This document shows positions 1 through 6,331 of a DNA stretch of 8,196 bases, piece after piece (positions within the stretch are counted from its first letter, which is position 1; each line of letters begins with the position of its first letter). Location: NCBI GenBank assembly GCA_937919945.1, contig CALESY010000136.1, positions 1-8,196 on the forward strand, given 5' to 3'. Source of the stretch: an uncultured Chitinophagaceae bacterium. Its GTDB lineage: Bacteria > Bacteroidota > Bacteroidia > Chitinophagales > Chitinophagaceae. The position numbers and the translations under genes are program-made. The notes beneath the pieces are model-generated. The model was not told where the DNA came from, did no database searches, and saw nothing but the letters and a program-made list of their open reading frames with translations.

Positions 1-279
1 CGGAAACTGTATAGCACCTTTGGATGTTTTGTATGGCGCAAGCTCTGCAGCAAATGCAAGAATGGGTTCGTTATGCGGATAAAAACCCAAATGGCCTTTG
101 TAGGCGGCATAATACACCAGCACCTTGCCATACTGCTTGTATGCGGGCATATTATAACTGATGATTTCTTCTGCACCGGGCAGCAGCTTACTCAGTATGG
201 CACGTATGTCATCTACACGTGCTTGCGCTTGTGGTGGTACATCTTTCAGATATGCAGCAACGGTGGTGTATTTTTTCAT
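1..279 (-). CDS. DUF1801 family protein (YdhG/frataxin-like fold), C-terminus cut by window edge
   Basis: An open frame starts at the ATG complementary to 277-279 and runs without a stop to base 1, giving 93 residues beginning MKKYTTVAAYLKDVP. Family-typical motifs are ISYNMPAYK (residues 40-48), HLGFYP (63-68) and YKTSKGAIQFP (83-93). These are hallmarks of the DUF1801 family (Pfam PF08818), small cytoplasmic proteins of roughly 115-120 residues, so only about 20-30 C-terminal residues should be missing. There is no signal peptide. Bacillus subtilis YdhG (Fra), with a frataxin-like fold, has been described as an iron chaperone, but most DUF1801 members have no proven role and I do not assign iron binding here. 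The gene lies 142 bases downstream of the PKD lipoprotein gene on the same strand and has its own promoter-like box, so it is probably transcribed separately. Family call is confident; function is unknown. Confidence 0.9.
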   Translation of the reverse strand, partial: MKKYTTVAAYLKDVPPQAQARVDDIRAILSKLLPGAEEIISYNMPAYKQYGKVLVYYAAYKGHLGFYPHNEPILAFAAELAPYKTSKGAIQFP

Positions 280-296
280 AGATAATCTAATCGTAA

Positions 297-323
297 CAAA
301 ACTAAGTTAGTACAAATGCACAA
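297..323 (-). promoter_or_regulatory. Candidate Bacteroidota-type promoter for the DUF1801 gene
   Basis: On the minus strand, TAGTTTTG (complement of 297-304) matches the Bacteroidota -7 consensus TAnnTTTG exactly. A TTG that could serve as the -33 element (complement of 321-323) lies 16 bases further upstream. The -7 box ends 17 bases before the ATG, implying a very short leader. This is motif matching in an AT-rich stretch, so a chance match is possible. No convincing terminator for the preceding PKD gene was seen in 324-421, only weak short stems such as GTACTG/CAGTAC at 386-406 with no T-run after them. Confidence 0.4.
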
Positions 324-421
324 CTACGTAATTGCACGTACATAAAACTCTTGCGTAAGCTCTTAAATAAGGCTCCTGCAATCGGGTACTGATAGTGTAA
401 CAGTACACAAAAGCAGTAAAG

Positions 422-1312
422 CTATGGAGTGTATAGTGATGTTGTCCATTTGTATGGCCCTTCCAACTTGCCGGGCCCATCAATAAGTGTTATCCGTATC
501 GTGTCTTGTACATGGTCGAAATAAAGCATATAGTCACCGGTGCTATATGCCAATACATTGCCTTTCGATTTTTCTGCATTGTAGACATATTCAGATTCAT
601 CAGTAAATTGCGAAGGGCATAACACGGTAACTTTATTTATATACTGCAATGCAAATACTTCATCAGGAAAGTAGTGCATAGTATCCAGTTGGTATCCTTC
701 CTGCCTGCGTTGTATATGCCATGTACGGCTGTTTGTCATTTTTGCTGTATGTATTGGGTCTTTATATACTTGTACTATTGTAGATGCTCCCATTTTATTA
801 TCAATATTTACCGACACAGTATATATCCCTTCAGTAGTAAAGATATGATATGGAGTAGCAGTTGCAGCAGTGTAGCCATCGCCAAAATTCCAGTTGTATG
901 TGCTTGCGGCAGGATATGCAGGTGTAGAAAAGTAAAAGGTATCTCCGGGGCATATGCCACCTGTGGCAACGATATAAGGTTTATCACCTATTGTTATCTG
1001 CTTTGTTACAGTATTATTGTAATCATCATCAATAGTAAGGCTGACATCATATACACCTTTCCTGATGAATTGAATTTTCGGCTCGGCAACTGTAAGGATG
1101 GTTCCGCCAAATGCCCAACGATGTTTACTTGTTTTAGGTGCGGTGCTGCGAAAAGTGATATCTGTACCTGCAATGGGGTTATCATCCCAACTGAAGTCAA
1201 ATGATATGCTGGTGCTGGTGGGATTTACAACTGGTTTTTCTTTTTTCTTACAGGCGGGCATTACTGCCAATACCAAGAATACAGACAATAAAACTTTTAC
1301 AGGGTTTTTCAT
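422..1312 (-). CDS. PKD-domain lipoprotein, two PKD repeats plus an unassigned C-terminal domain
   Basis: The 296-residue product begins with a lipoprotein signal: Lys at 2 and 6, a hydrophobic core at 7-18, then MPAC with the lipidated cysteine at 21, followed by a lysine-rich tether (CKKKEKP). Two PKD-like immunoglobulin folds follow. The first (about 36-109) has the degenerate core HRWAFGG at 64-70. The second (about 112-184) has the textbook core YNWNFGDG at 139-146 and EGIYTVSV at 161-168. Residues 189-296 form a separate beta-rich region starting TNSRTWHI and ending SLYTP, which I do not recognise; its alternating pattern is compatible with a small lipocalin-like barrel, but that is a guess. 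PKD domains commonly mediate protein or carbohydrate contacts on secreted proteins, so a cell-surface or periplasmic adhesion or binding role is likely. No catalytic motif is visible. It is transcribed divergently from the M48 protease across 201 bases and is the only gene in its visible unit. Confidence 0.85.
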   Translation of the reverse strand: MKNPVKVLLSVFLVLAVMPACKKKEKPVVNPTSTSISFDFSWDDNPIAGTDITFRSTAPKTSKHRWAFGGTILTVAEPKIQFIRKGVYDVSLTIDDDYNNTVTKQITIGDKPYIVATGGICPGDTFYFSTPAYPAASTYNWNFGDGYTAATATPYHIFTTEGIYTVSVNIDNKMGASTIVQVYKDPIHTAKMTNSRTWHIQRRQEGYQLDTMHYFPDEVFALQYINKVTVLCPSQFTDESEYVYNAEKSKGNVLAYSTGDYMLYFDHVQDTIRITLIDGPGKLEGPYKWTTSLYTP

Positions 1313-1513
1313 ATAAGTAGTTATTAGTGGTTGCGTTGTATAACATAAATATAATAACTAATAGTATACCTGAAGGCATGCTATTGTCATTTTAAAACAT
1401 AGCTACCGGCTGGTTGCTTCAATGCTGCTATAGTTTCATTTTACAGGCAGGTGCCAATTCATTATCTTACACCTCGTTAAACCTTATATTGTATAAACCG
1501 CTCCCTGTTTTTT
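1313..1513. other. Divergent intergenic region between the PKD lipoprotein and M48 protease genes
   Basis: This 201-base AT-rich gap must hold promoters for both flanking genes. For the minus-strand gene the best box is TATATTTA (complement of 1346-1353), one base off TAnnTTTG and 33 bases before its ATG, without a clear -33 partner. For the plus-strand gene there is only TATATTGT near 1486-1493, within a small palindrome TTATA-TTG-TATAA (1484-1496); no good -33 element precedes it. No small ORF with coding character, RNA gene or strong hairpin was found. Confidence 0.4.
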
Positions 1514-2878
1514 ATGTTATCAACAATTAATGCAGTACAATTCTTTAGCAACAAATTCCATAACGGTATTTTTGTTGTGGTACACAGGCTTTATCTCATT
1601 ATTATACTCACATGCCTGCATAGCATTGCAGATGCACAAGCGCTTTTGCCAGCCGACACTGCAAATGAAGCTTATTGCGCGGCAGTAAGTAAAACCTATG
1701 TTGCAGACAATAAACTGTTTAATGAATTACTAAAGGAGCAGGCAGAAAATAAAAAAATATCAAAATACTATACCTCCAGCTACGAAACCATTTTTGAGGT
1801 ATTGAATGACCGCATAAAAAAAGGGCATATCCTCTATATACCGGCCATCTGCAATACGCTCGAAAAAATACTGCAGGAGATCAGATCAAAAAATGAATCT
1901 GTGCCGGCAGATATTAAAATATTGCTGACTCGAGAGACACAACCAAACGCCTATACTTTTGGCGACAATTATATTTTCGTCAACCTGGGTTTGTTTTATC
2001 ATATGGAAAATGAAGCACAGGTTGCATCTGTTATATCGCACGAGATAGGGCACATACTACTGCGCCATGCATTGAAGAGTATGGTAATGAGCTATGAAAG
2101 CAACAAAGTGTATGCCGCAGACGTAAAATTGCTCAAGAGTACAGAAATACATGCAGCTACGCGCGCGTTGGAAATTTTAAAAAATGCTGCTTACAACAAC
2201 GGAAAAGTATCGAGAGAACGGGAGCTGGAGGCCGACTCTATCGGCTATTTGCTTTACAAAAACACCGGATACCCTGATTATGAATATCTCGCCGCCCTGC
2301 ATATTGTAGAAAAATATGAAAATGTAAAACCGGATAGCCTGGCTATGGAAGCATACAAGCGTTTTTTTGATTTGCCGGAACAAAAATTTAATGACAGCTG
2401 GCTGAAGCAAGAAGATTTCTCTTCATACAACTACAACACTTACAAGCCTGCTCTTGACAAAGACTCAGCATCTTCTCACCCCAAGTGCGCAGAAAGAATC
2501 CAACACCTCCAAACCATCTACCCGCAACTAAAAGAAAACGGTAAATCAATTGCAGCCACAAGCACATTTACTGAATTGAAAAACCTTGCACGCAGCCGGC
2601 ACCTGCCCAATTTGTTTTTCAACGAAGATTATGGTGAATATATATACACCCTACTGGTAAGGCTGCAGGCCGACCCTGACAACAAACAATACAGAGATTT
2701 GCTGGGAAAAGGCTTTTACAAAATATATGAAGCCCGCAAAGCATACTTGCTTAACAGGTATGTAGAGCGTGTAAAACCCCATGAACAAACCAAAAGCTAC
2801 ATGCAGTTTCTGAGTTTTATTTGGAATCTGAAAATAGAAGAAATGGAAAAAATTGCTGAACACTACAGTAAAACATAG
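1514..2878 (+). CDS. Exported M48-family zinc metalloprotease
   Basis: The 454-residue product carries the M48 active site: HEIGH at 176-180 (zinc ligands H176 and H180, catalytic E177) and the downstream ExxAD motif ELEAD at 237-241, with E237 the expected third zinc ligand. The end-of-domain signature HPKCAERI at 322-329 is also typical of M48. The N-terminus has a hydrophobic segment (about 26-35) ending at SIADAQ, with likely signal peptidase I cleavage near residues 41-43, so the enzyme should act in the periplasm, as do the M48 relatives BepA and LoiP that degrade or assist misfolded outer-membrane proteins. I claim the family, not orthology. Residues 330-454 are probably helical and match no repeat I recognise. 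The ATG at 1514 gives an unusually long 42-residue signal; an in-frame GTG at 1577 would give a 21-residue one and is a credible alternative. It is the only plus-strand gene and appears monocistronic. Confidence 0.9.
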   Translation: MLSTINAVQFFSNKFHNGIFVVVHRLYLIIILTCLHSIADAQALLPADTANEAYCAAVSKTYVADNKLFNELLKEQAENKKISKYYTSSYETIFEVLNDRIKKGHILYIPAICNTLEKILQEIRSKNESVPADIKILLTRETQPNAYTFGDNYIFVNLGLFYHMENEAQVASVISHEIGHILLRHALKSMVMSYESNKVYAADVKLLKSTEIHAATRALEILKNAAYNNGKVSRERELEADSIGYLLYKNTGYPDYEYLAALHIVEKYENVKPDSLAMEAYKRFFDLPEQKFNDSWLKQEDFSSYNYNTYKPALDKDSASSHPKCAERIQHLQTIYPQLKENGKSIAATSTFTELKNLARSRHLPNLFFNEDYGEYIYTLLVRLQADPDNKQYRDLLGKGFYKIYEARKAYLLNRYVERVKPHEQTKSYMQFLSFIWNLKIEEMEKIAEHYSKT

Positions 2879-2893
2879 TAGTCAGCTCATCTG

Positions 2894-4426
2894 TCAGTAA
2901 TTTAATTTTTCCAATCTTATCTGATTGTATTTTCCTTCTTTGTTGAACTCTTGCAACAATATATAACCCTCTTTGGCTACATAGGGAAAAATTATAAAGT
3001 TCTTTTTAGATGAAATAGGAATCATTTCTTGTTTGAAGACACCACCAATAAAGGTGTTGATAAACAAATTCCAGTTTCGTTGTTTGGTTTCATCATCCTT
3101 CTGAAAATCTCTGTAAAAAAATACAAGGTCGTTGTCGTCATTCAGGTATTGCGCAAACAAGTAGTCTGCATTACTCCATCTAGACATATCTTTCTCAAGC
3201 ACCTTCGCTCCCTTTATTTTAAAGTCTTTATCAGTATACACATATACCAGGTCGGTAGTTTTCATGGCATTATACTGTCCTGCGGCTTTATATTTTTCCA
3301 ATAGTATGCCAACACTACCGTCTTTCATAAAGAAAATACCGCGTGGGTCCAGATTGTAGAATTTTTCAACTTGTCCGTAGCTGTTTATATAAGGCAGGTA
3401 AGGCTTGAAATCAAGCCCGTAAGCAATGGTCTTATAATCAGTTTTGAAAGTGGTTTTGTCAATCATCAGCCTTGCAAAACCCGTGTAAAAACCAAAAGGT
3501 GTAGTGGTGCGTGTTACCATTACTATTTTATCATCAAATGCACGGTCGTTATTCAATTCGCCATAGCTATAGGTGGGTAATGACGTGATGTGAGAAAGCA
3601 CATCTGCGGGGGCATCAATCTCCTTTTTGTGTACTTCCTTGCCTGTAAGCATGTCTATTACCAACAAATAATATTTTGTCTGCCCTTTCCCTACGCTGCG
3701 AGACATGATACCGTAAATATGTTTTTTATCTCTTTCTATAAAGCGCAGGTACTCCCAATCCGACTCTGTATTGTATTTGCCGTATTCATACCGCCAAATT
3801 TCTTTTTTACTGCTGTCATACAGCATCACGTGGCAGTTGCGGGTAAAGTCTTTATAAAATTCATAATCAAACACCAGGTACCCGCCTTCTTTTATTGCTA
3901 TCACACTGGCATCGTATACAAACCCGTTTTTCTTTCTCTCTTCTTTTACCTCTTTCCTGTTTTCTTTCCAGGTATCATTTTGCATTTTTTCTATAAACCT
4001 GCCATGATCGAATTCGTACAACACGTCTTTTTGTACCGTATTTTCTTTCAGGTCTATTATCATTGAGGATGGCGTATAGGCATCATCCTTTTTTATAAGG
4101 GTAAGGTCTACATGTGTAGGCTTCAATATTATTTTGCCATCAAACTTCATATACCCTCTGTAGTTTGCGGCTGTAATATCACCATCAAATTTATTATTGG
4201 CAAAGGGGTTCAGATTTTTATCCAATATGATGTATTCAAACTTCTTGGTTTTATCGCCCGACTTGCCATAGCTATACAGCGATATGTAGCCAAACAGGTT
4301 ACTTTTCTCGTCATACAGGGCATTCATTCCAAGGAAATCTCCGTTTGCAAGTGCTATCAGGTCTTGTGTTTGCGCGTGAGCATTAATAATAAGAGCAAAA
4401 GAAAAAAGTGTTAATAGGTTTTTCAT
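2894..4426 (-). CDS. Secreted protein of unknown function, probable beta-propeller
   Basis: The 510-residue product starts MKNLLTLFSFALIINAHA, a clear signal peptide with likely cleavage after A18 (AHA|QTQ). I do not recognise a named family and see no catalytic motif or lipobox. What is visible is a recurring unit: a hydrophobic strand, a polar loop, a second hydrophobic strand ending in a turn such as ILDKN, IIDLK, LYDSS, VIDML or MIDKT, then a charged strand. Units fall at about 44-80, 97-139, 181-215, 235-270, 299-335, 369-410 and 432-470, with a final half-unit at 476-510. Seven such units suggest a seven-bladed beta-propeller closed by the last strands; this is inference from pattern, not homology. 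A charged, probably helical insert (about 150-168, rich in Lys and Glu) separates units two and three. The gene has its own promoter-like box at 4446-4453 and converges on the M48 gene. Most likely periplasmic or extracellular. Confidence 0.8.
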   Translation of the reverse strand: MKNLLTLFSFALIINAHAQTQDLIALANGDFLGMNALYDEKSNLFGYISLYSYGKSGDKTKKFEYIILDKNLNPFANNKFDGDITAANYRGYMKFDGKIILKPTHVDLTLIKKDDAYTPSSMIIDLKENTVQKDVLYEFDHGRFIEKMQNDTWKENRKEVKEERKKNGFVYDASVIAIKEGGYLVFDYEFYKDFTRNCHVMLYDSSKKEIWRYEYGKYNTESDWEYLRFIERDKKHIYGIMSRSVGKGQTKYYLLVIDMLTGKEVHKKEIDAPADVLSHITSLPTYSYGELNNDRAFDDKIVMVTRTTTPFGFYTGFARLMIDKTTFKTDYKTIAYGLDFKPYLPYINSYGQVEKFYNLDPRGIFFMKDGSVGILLEKYKAAGQYNAMKTTDLVYVYTDKDFKIKGAKVLEKDMSRWSNADYLFAQYLNDDNDLVFFYRDFQKDDETKQRNWNLFINTFIGGVFKQEMIPISSKKNFIIFPYVAKEGYILLQEFNKEGKYNQIRLEKLNY

Positions 4427-4445
4427 TCAGGACAGTATTTGCAAT

Positions 4446-4453
4446 CAAAAATA
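4446..4453 (-). promoter_or_regulatory. Candidate -7 element for the 510-residue secreted protein gene
   Basis: The minus strand reads TATTTTTG here, an exact match to the Bacteroidota TAnnTTTG box, ending 19 bases before the ATG at 4426. No good TTTG/TTG -33 element is present at the usual distance, so support rests on the -7 box and its position, which resembles the other candidates in this window. Confidence 0.4.
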
Positions 4454-4579
4454 TGGTATAATGGTCATAGAATAATATCATTTATTGCAGAAAAAAACTT
4501 GGCAAACAAGTAGAAACAGCTACAATATATACCTGTCAGCACATTCCGAAAATATTTGCAGGGTATGTTAGCAGTATTG

Positions 4580-4599
4580 ATACCGGCAGGTTGCGGTAT
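4580..4599. other. Small inverted repeat downstream of the beta-barrel gene
   Basis: ATACCG (4580-4585) and CGGTAT (4594-4599) are perfect complements around an 8-base loop and lie about 34 bases past the stop of the gene at 4633-5253. No T-run follows on the minus strand, so this is not a classical intrinsic terminator. It could be a weak 3' stem protecting or ending the transcript, or chance. The rest of the 206-base gap 4427-4632 holds only the promoter box described for the neighbouring gene. Confidence 0.25.
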
Positions 4600-4632
4600 T
4601 GCAGCAAATGTCATGACAATAGTAAATAGCTG

Positions 4633-5253
4633 CTAACGTCTGCCACCAATTCTCAACCTTAATTGTGCTTCAATTGTCAGCCCTGTAAACTCTTCCATAC
4701 GTTCTGTAATAGGATTTTGTTCTGTTCTGAGTACTGAATATCTGGCAGCACTTAAGCCTGCTGAAAAGACGCTTGAAAAACTTCTGGTAGCATTCGCTTC
4801 TACATAGTAATAGGGATTCAAAAATGGCAGGAAAAACGTATTCAGAAAATCTTGAAATCTGGTACCACCACCTAAATATAATGCAAGCCTCAATTGCTGT
4901 AAGTTGCCGGGCTTATTGATGTAGTGTATGCCTGCATTACCATCAAAATGTACAGCTTCACCCGAAGCAAATGACATATAACCGATATTACAACCAAAAG
5001 ACGGGAATATGTGGTGCTTGCCTTTATCTATCATAAGGTCCATACCTGCTTGTACTACATAGCCCGGTCCTGGCACTACCTCTTTGATACGTTTACTACG
5101 TTCGTAAGCGGTAGGTGTAAGGCTCAATGAGCCGCCACTAATCATTAGTTCGATATAAGGCTTGTGCTTTTTACTATCAATATTTTCTTCGTGCTGTTGC
5201 GCATTACATACTGTGCATATAAGCAGTAGTATAAAGGGTAGGTAGCATTTCAT
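4633..5253 (-). CDS. Small exported protein, probable outer-membrane beta-barrel
   Basis: The 206-residue product starts MKCYLPFILLLICTVCNAQQ, a signal peptide with likely cleavage after A18 (CNA|QQ). Cysteines at 13 and 16 are not followed by a lipoprotein-like context, so I favour signal peptidase I. The mature part alternates hydrophobic and polar residues in short strands (about 33-41, 64-73, 81-95, 119-129, 147-160, 162-172 and 189-202) with glycine- and aromatic-rich turns such as LGGGTRF and NPYYY, the pattern of small Bacteroidota outer-membrane barrels. The last strand EAQLRLRIGGRR ends in arginines rather than the aromatic residue usual for BamA substrates. No family-specific motif is recognised and the function is unknown. 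The gene has a promoter-like pair at 5274-5304 and is separated from the upstream DUF4249 gene by an intrinsic terminator, so it is probably transcribed alone. Confidence 0.75.
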   Translation of the reverse strand: MKCYLPFILLLICTVCNAQQHEENIDSKKHKPYIELMISGGSLSLTPTAYERSKRIKEVVPGPGYVVQAGMDLMIDKGKHHIFPSFGCNIGYMSFASGEAVHFDGNAGIHYINKPGNLQQLRLALYLGGGTRFQDFLNTFFLPFLNPYYYVEANATRSFSSVFSAGLSAARYSVLRTEQNPITERMEEFTGLTIEAQLRLRIGGRR

Positions 5254-5273
5254 ACTTCTAAGTTTTGGGAAGG

Positions 5274-5304
5274 TATAAATACGATTAACAATTACTATGC
5301 CAAA
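5274..5304 (-). promoter_or_regulatory. Candidate Bacteroidota-type promoter for the beta-barrel gene
   Basis: On the minus strand an exact -33 TTTG (complement of 5301-5304) is followed after 19 bases by TATTTATA (complement of 5274-5281), a partial match to TAnnTTTG. The -7 box ends 20 bases before the ATG at 5253. The spacing is good but the -7 box is imperfect. An 8-bp inverted repeat lies 7 bases upstream of the -33 element. Confidence 0.4.
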
Positions 5305-5311
5305 CAGGTGA

Positions 5312-5338
5312 TAACAAAGGATGTATTATGCTTTGTTA
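5312..5338. repeat. Perfect 8-bp inverted repeat upstream of the beta-barrel gene promoter
   Basis: TAACAAAG (5312-5319) and CTTTGTTA (5331-5338) are exact reverse complements separated by 11 bases. The repeat lies between the terminator of the DUF4249 unit and the candidate promoter at 5274-5304. Half-site centres are 19 bases apart, close to two helical turns, so a dimeric regulator binding site is possible. An RNA stem is the alternative, though the arms are AT-rich and no T-run follows. Function is inferred from position only. Confidence 0.45.
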
Positions 5339-5363
5339 CTTATCCTCGAACAATATTAGCCAC

Positions 5364-5399
5364 AAAAAAATACCGCCGGAAGCAGAGCCTCGCGACGGT
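5364..5399 (-). terminator. Intrinsic terminator of the TonB receptor/DUF4249 unit
   Basis: On the minus strand, 25 bases after the DUF4249 stop codon, the complement of 5372-5399 folds into an 11-position stem (ACCGTCG paired with CGGCGGT including one G-U, a C-C mismatch, then GAG paired with CTT-side bases including one G-U) around a 6-base loop, immediately followed by A and seven Ts. A GC-rich stem plus T-run is the standard intrinsic terminator layout. Confidence 0.85.
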
Positions 5400-5424
5400 T
5401 ATAACCAAAACACCTTTTCTTGTT

Positions 5425-6312
5425 TTATTTCACCTTGTGCATATCAAACACATAACGGTATGGCTTGCTGAGTGCAAAGTATCCGTATCCCGTTTGCACA
5501 TTGGTGGGCAGGTTGATGGGTTCGCCCGTTAGCTGATTGATGAGGTAGCCCGTGCGTTTGTATGCCTGCAGGTATTTGTAGTAACCCTCATCTATACGTG
5601 CTACCTGTACTATCAGCGTATCGGTTGTGGCTACACGCAGCGAAAAGCTATGTTCAAACTGTCCGTCTGTATTGCTTTGCAGCAGCTCTACCTGTTTAGG
5701 TTCAAAATTGGTAAACGCACTCAGGTTTTGTGCAGCAGGTTGAGACAAGAGTTTTATGTTCTGCCTAAGCTGCCTGGCTGTAGTGTACGATGCAAAATAG
5801 TATGCTCCTTTTTGCGCTTCAGGCACACTTATTTGCAGCCTGTACAGTGTATCACCTGCCCTTACACCCTCGTATCTTGGCGTTACTATACAACGGCCGG
5901 GTTGCGGCATCAGTATGGTTGTAGCGGTTGCCTCTATACCTTTTCGCAGGTCTTTAATACGCAATGTATATTGCTGCCCTTCTTGCAGGTGCATATTGCG
6001 GTTGCCATACAAGCCGGCAGATAGTTTGTTGAGTGTAATGGATTCTCCGCCCGCAGGTGTCAGTGTTACGATGCCGCTGTCTATCAGCATATTTTTAGGC
6101 ACAGTGCTGTTGGTTGTTTCATCGCTCACGTTGGTTATAGCTTCGATAGAATAACCTGCCGATACCAATAGCGTATTGCCATCGGTCATGGTGGCAGACA
6201 ATACTATTTCGTCTTTGCGCTGCGGTATGCTTATATCAAGCGGTTTGGGTTTACGGCAGCTAAACAGCGTGGCCGATGTCAATAACAAGAATATTACTTT
6301 ACTGTATTTCAT
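5425..6312 (-). CDS. DUF4249 family outer-membrane lipoprotein, partner of the TonB-dependent receptor
   Basis: From the ATG at 6312 the product has 295 residues and begins MKYSKVIFLLLTSATLFSC, a lipoprotein signal with lipobox LFSC and lipidated cysteine 19. The C-terminal signature EPINLPTNVQTGYGYF (264-279), preceded by YYKYLQAYKR (244-253), is characteristic of DUF4249 (Pfam PF14054). A beta-rich N-terminal region (about 34-130) with GIVTLT and QQYTLRIKD fits the family. I chose 6312 because it places the signal peptide at the N-terminus; the in-frame ATG at 6345 would add 11 residues and overlap the receptor gene by 14 bases. With the chosen start the gap to the receptor stop is 19 bases, so the two genes are co-transcribed and perhaps translationally coupled. 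DUF4249 proteins are commonly encoded beside TonB-dependent receptors in Bacteroidota and may act as surface partners in the way SusD serves SusC; the substrate is unknown. Transcription ends at the terminator at 5364-5399. Confidence 0.9.
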   Translation of the reverse strand: MKYSKVIFLLLTSATLFSCRKPKPLDISIPQRKDEIVLSATMTDGNTLLVSAGYSIEAITNVSDETTNSTVPKNMLIDSGIVTLTPAGGESITLNKLSAGLYGNRNMHLQEGQQYTLRIKDLRKGIEATATTILMPQPGRCIVTPRYEGVRAGDTLYRLQISVPEAQKGAYYFASYTTARQLRQNIKLLSQPAAQNLSAFTNFEPKQVELLQSNTDGQFEHSFSLRVATTDTLIVQVARIDEGYYKYLQAYKRTGYLINQLTGEPINLPTNVQTGYGYFALSKPYRYVFDMHKVK

Positions 6313-6331
6313 AAAAACTATTTTCTCTTTA

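Noticed and set aside
73..285. 70-residue plus-strand frame at the left edge
   Set aside because: It is antisense to the DUF1801 coding frame, which has clear family motifs; the plus-strand translation has no recognisable features.
386..408. Short stems GTACTG/CAGTAC and GTGTA/TACAC after the PKD gene, considered as a terminator
   Set aside because: The stems are short and mutually exclusive, and no T-run follows on the minus strand.
674..1204. 176-residue plus-strand open frame inside the PKD lipoprotein gene
   Set aside because: It lies antisense to a gene with a signal peptide and PKD motifs. The Cys- and Tyr-rich translation is typical of the complement of an AT-rich coding region.
3590..4066. 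158-residue plus-strand open frame antisense to the secreted 510-residue protein
   Set aside because: Its Phe/Tyr/His-rich hydrophobic composition is what the complement of Lys/Glu-rich codons produces; there is no start context or family match.
4454..4462. TGGTATAAT, resembling an extended -10 promoter on the plus strand
   Set aside because: No plus-strand gene follows it, and Bacteroidota vegetative promoters use a different -7 consensus, so it is probably a chance match in AT-rich DNA.
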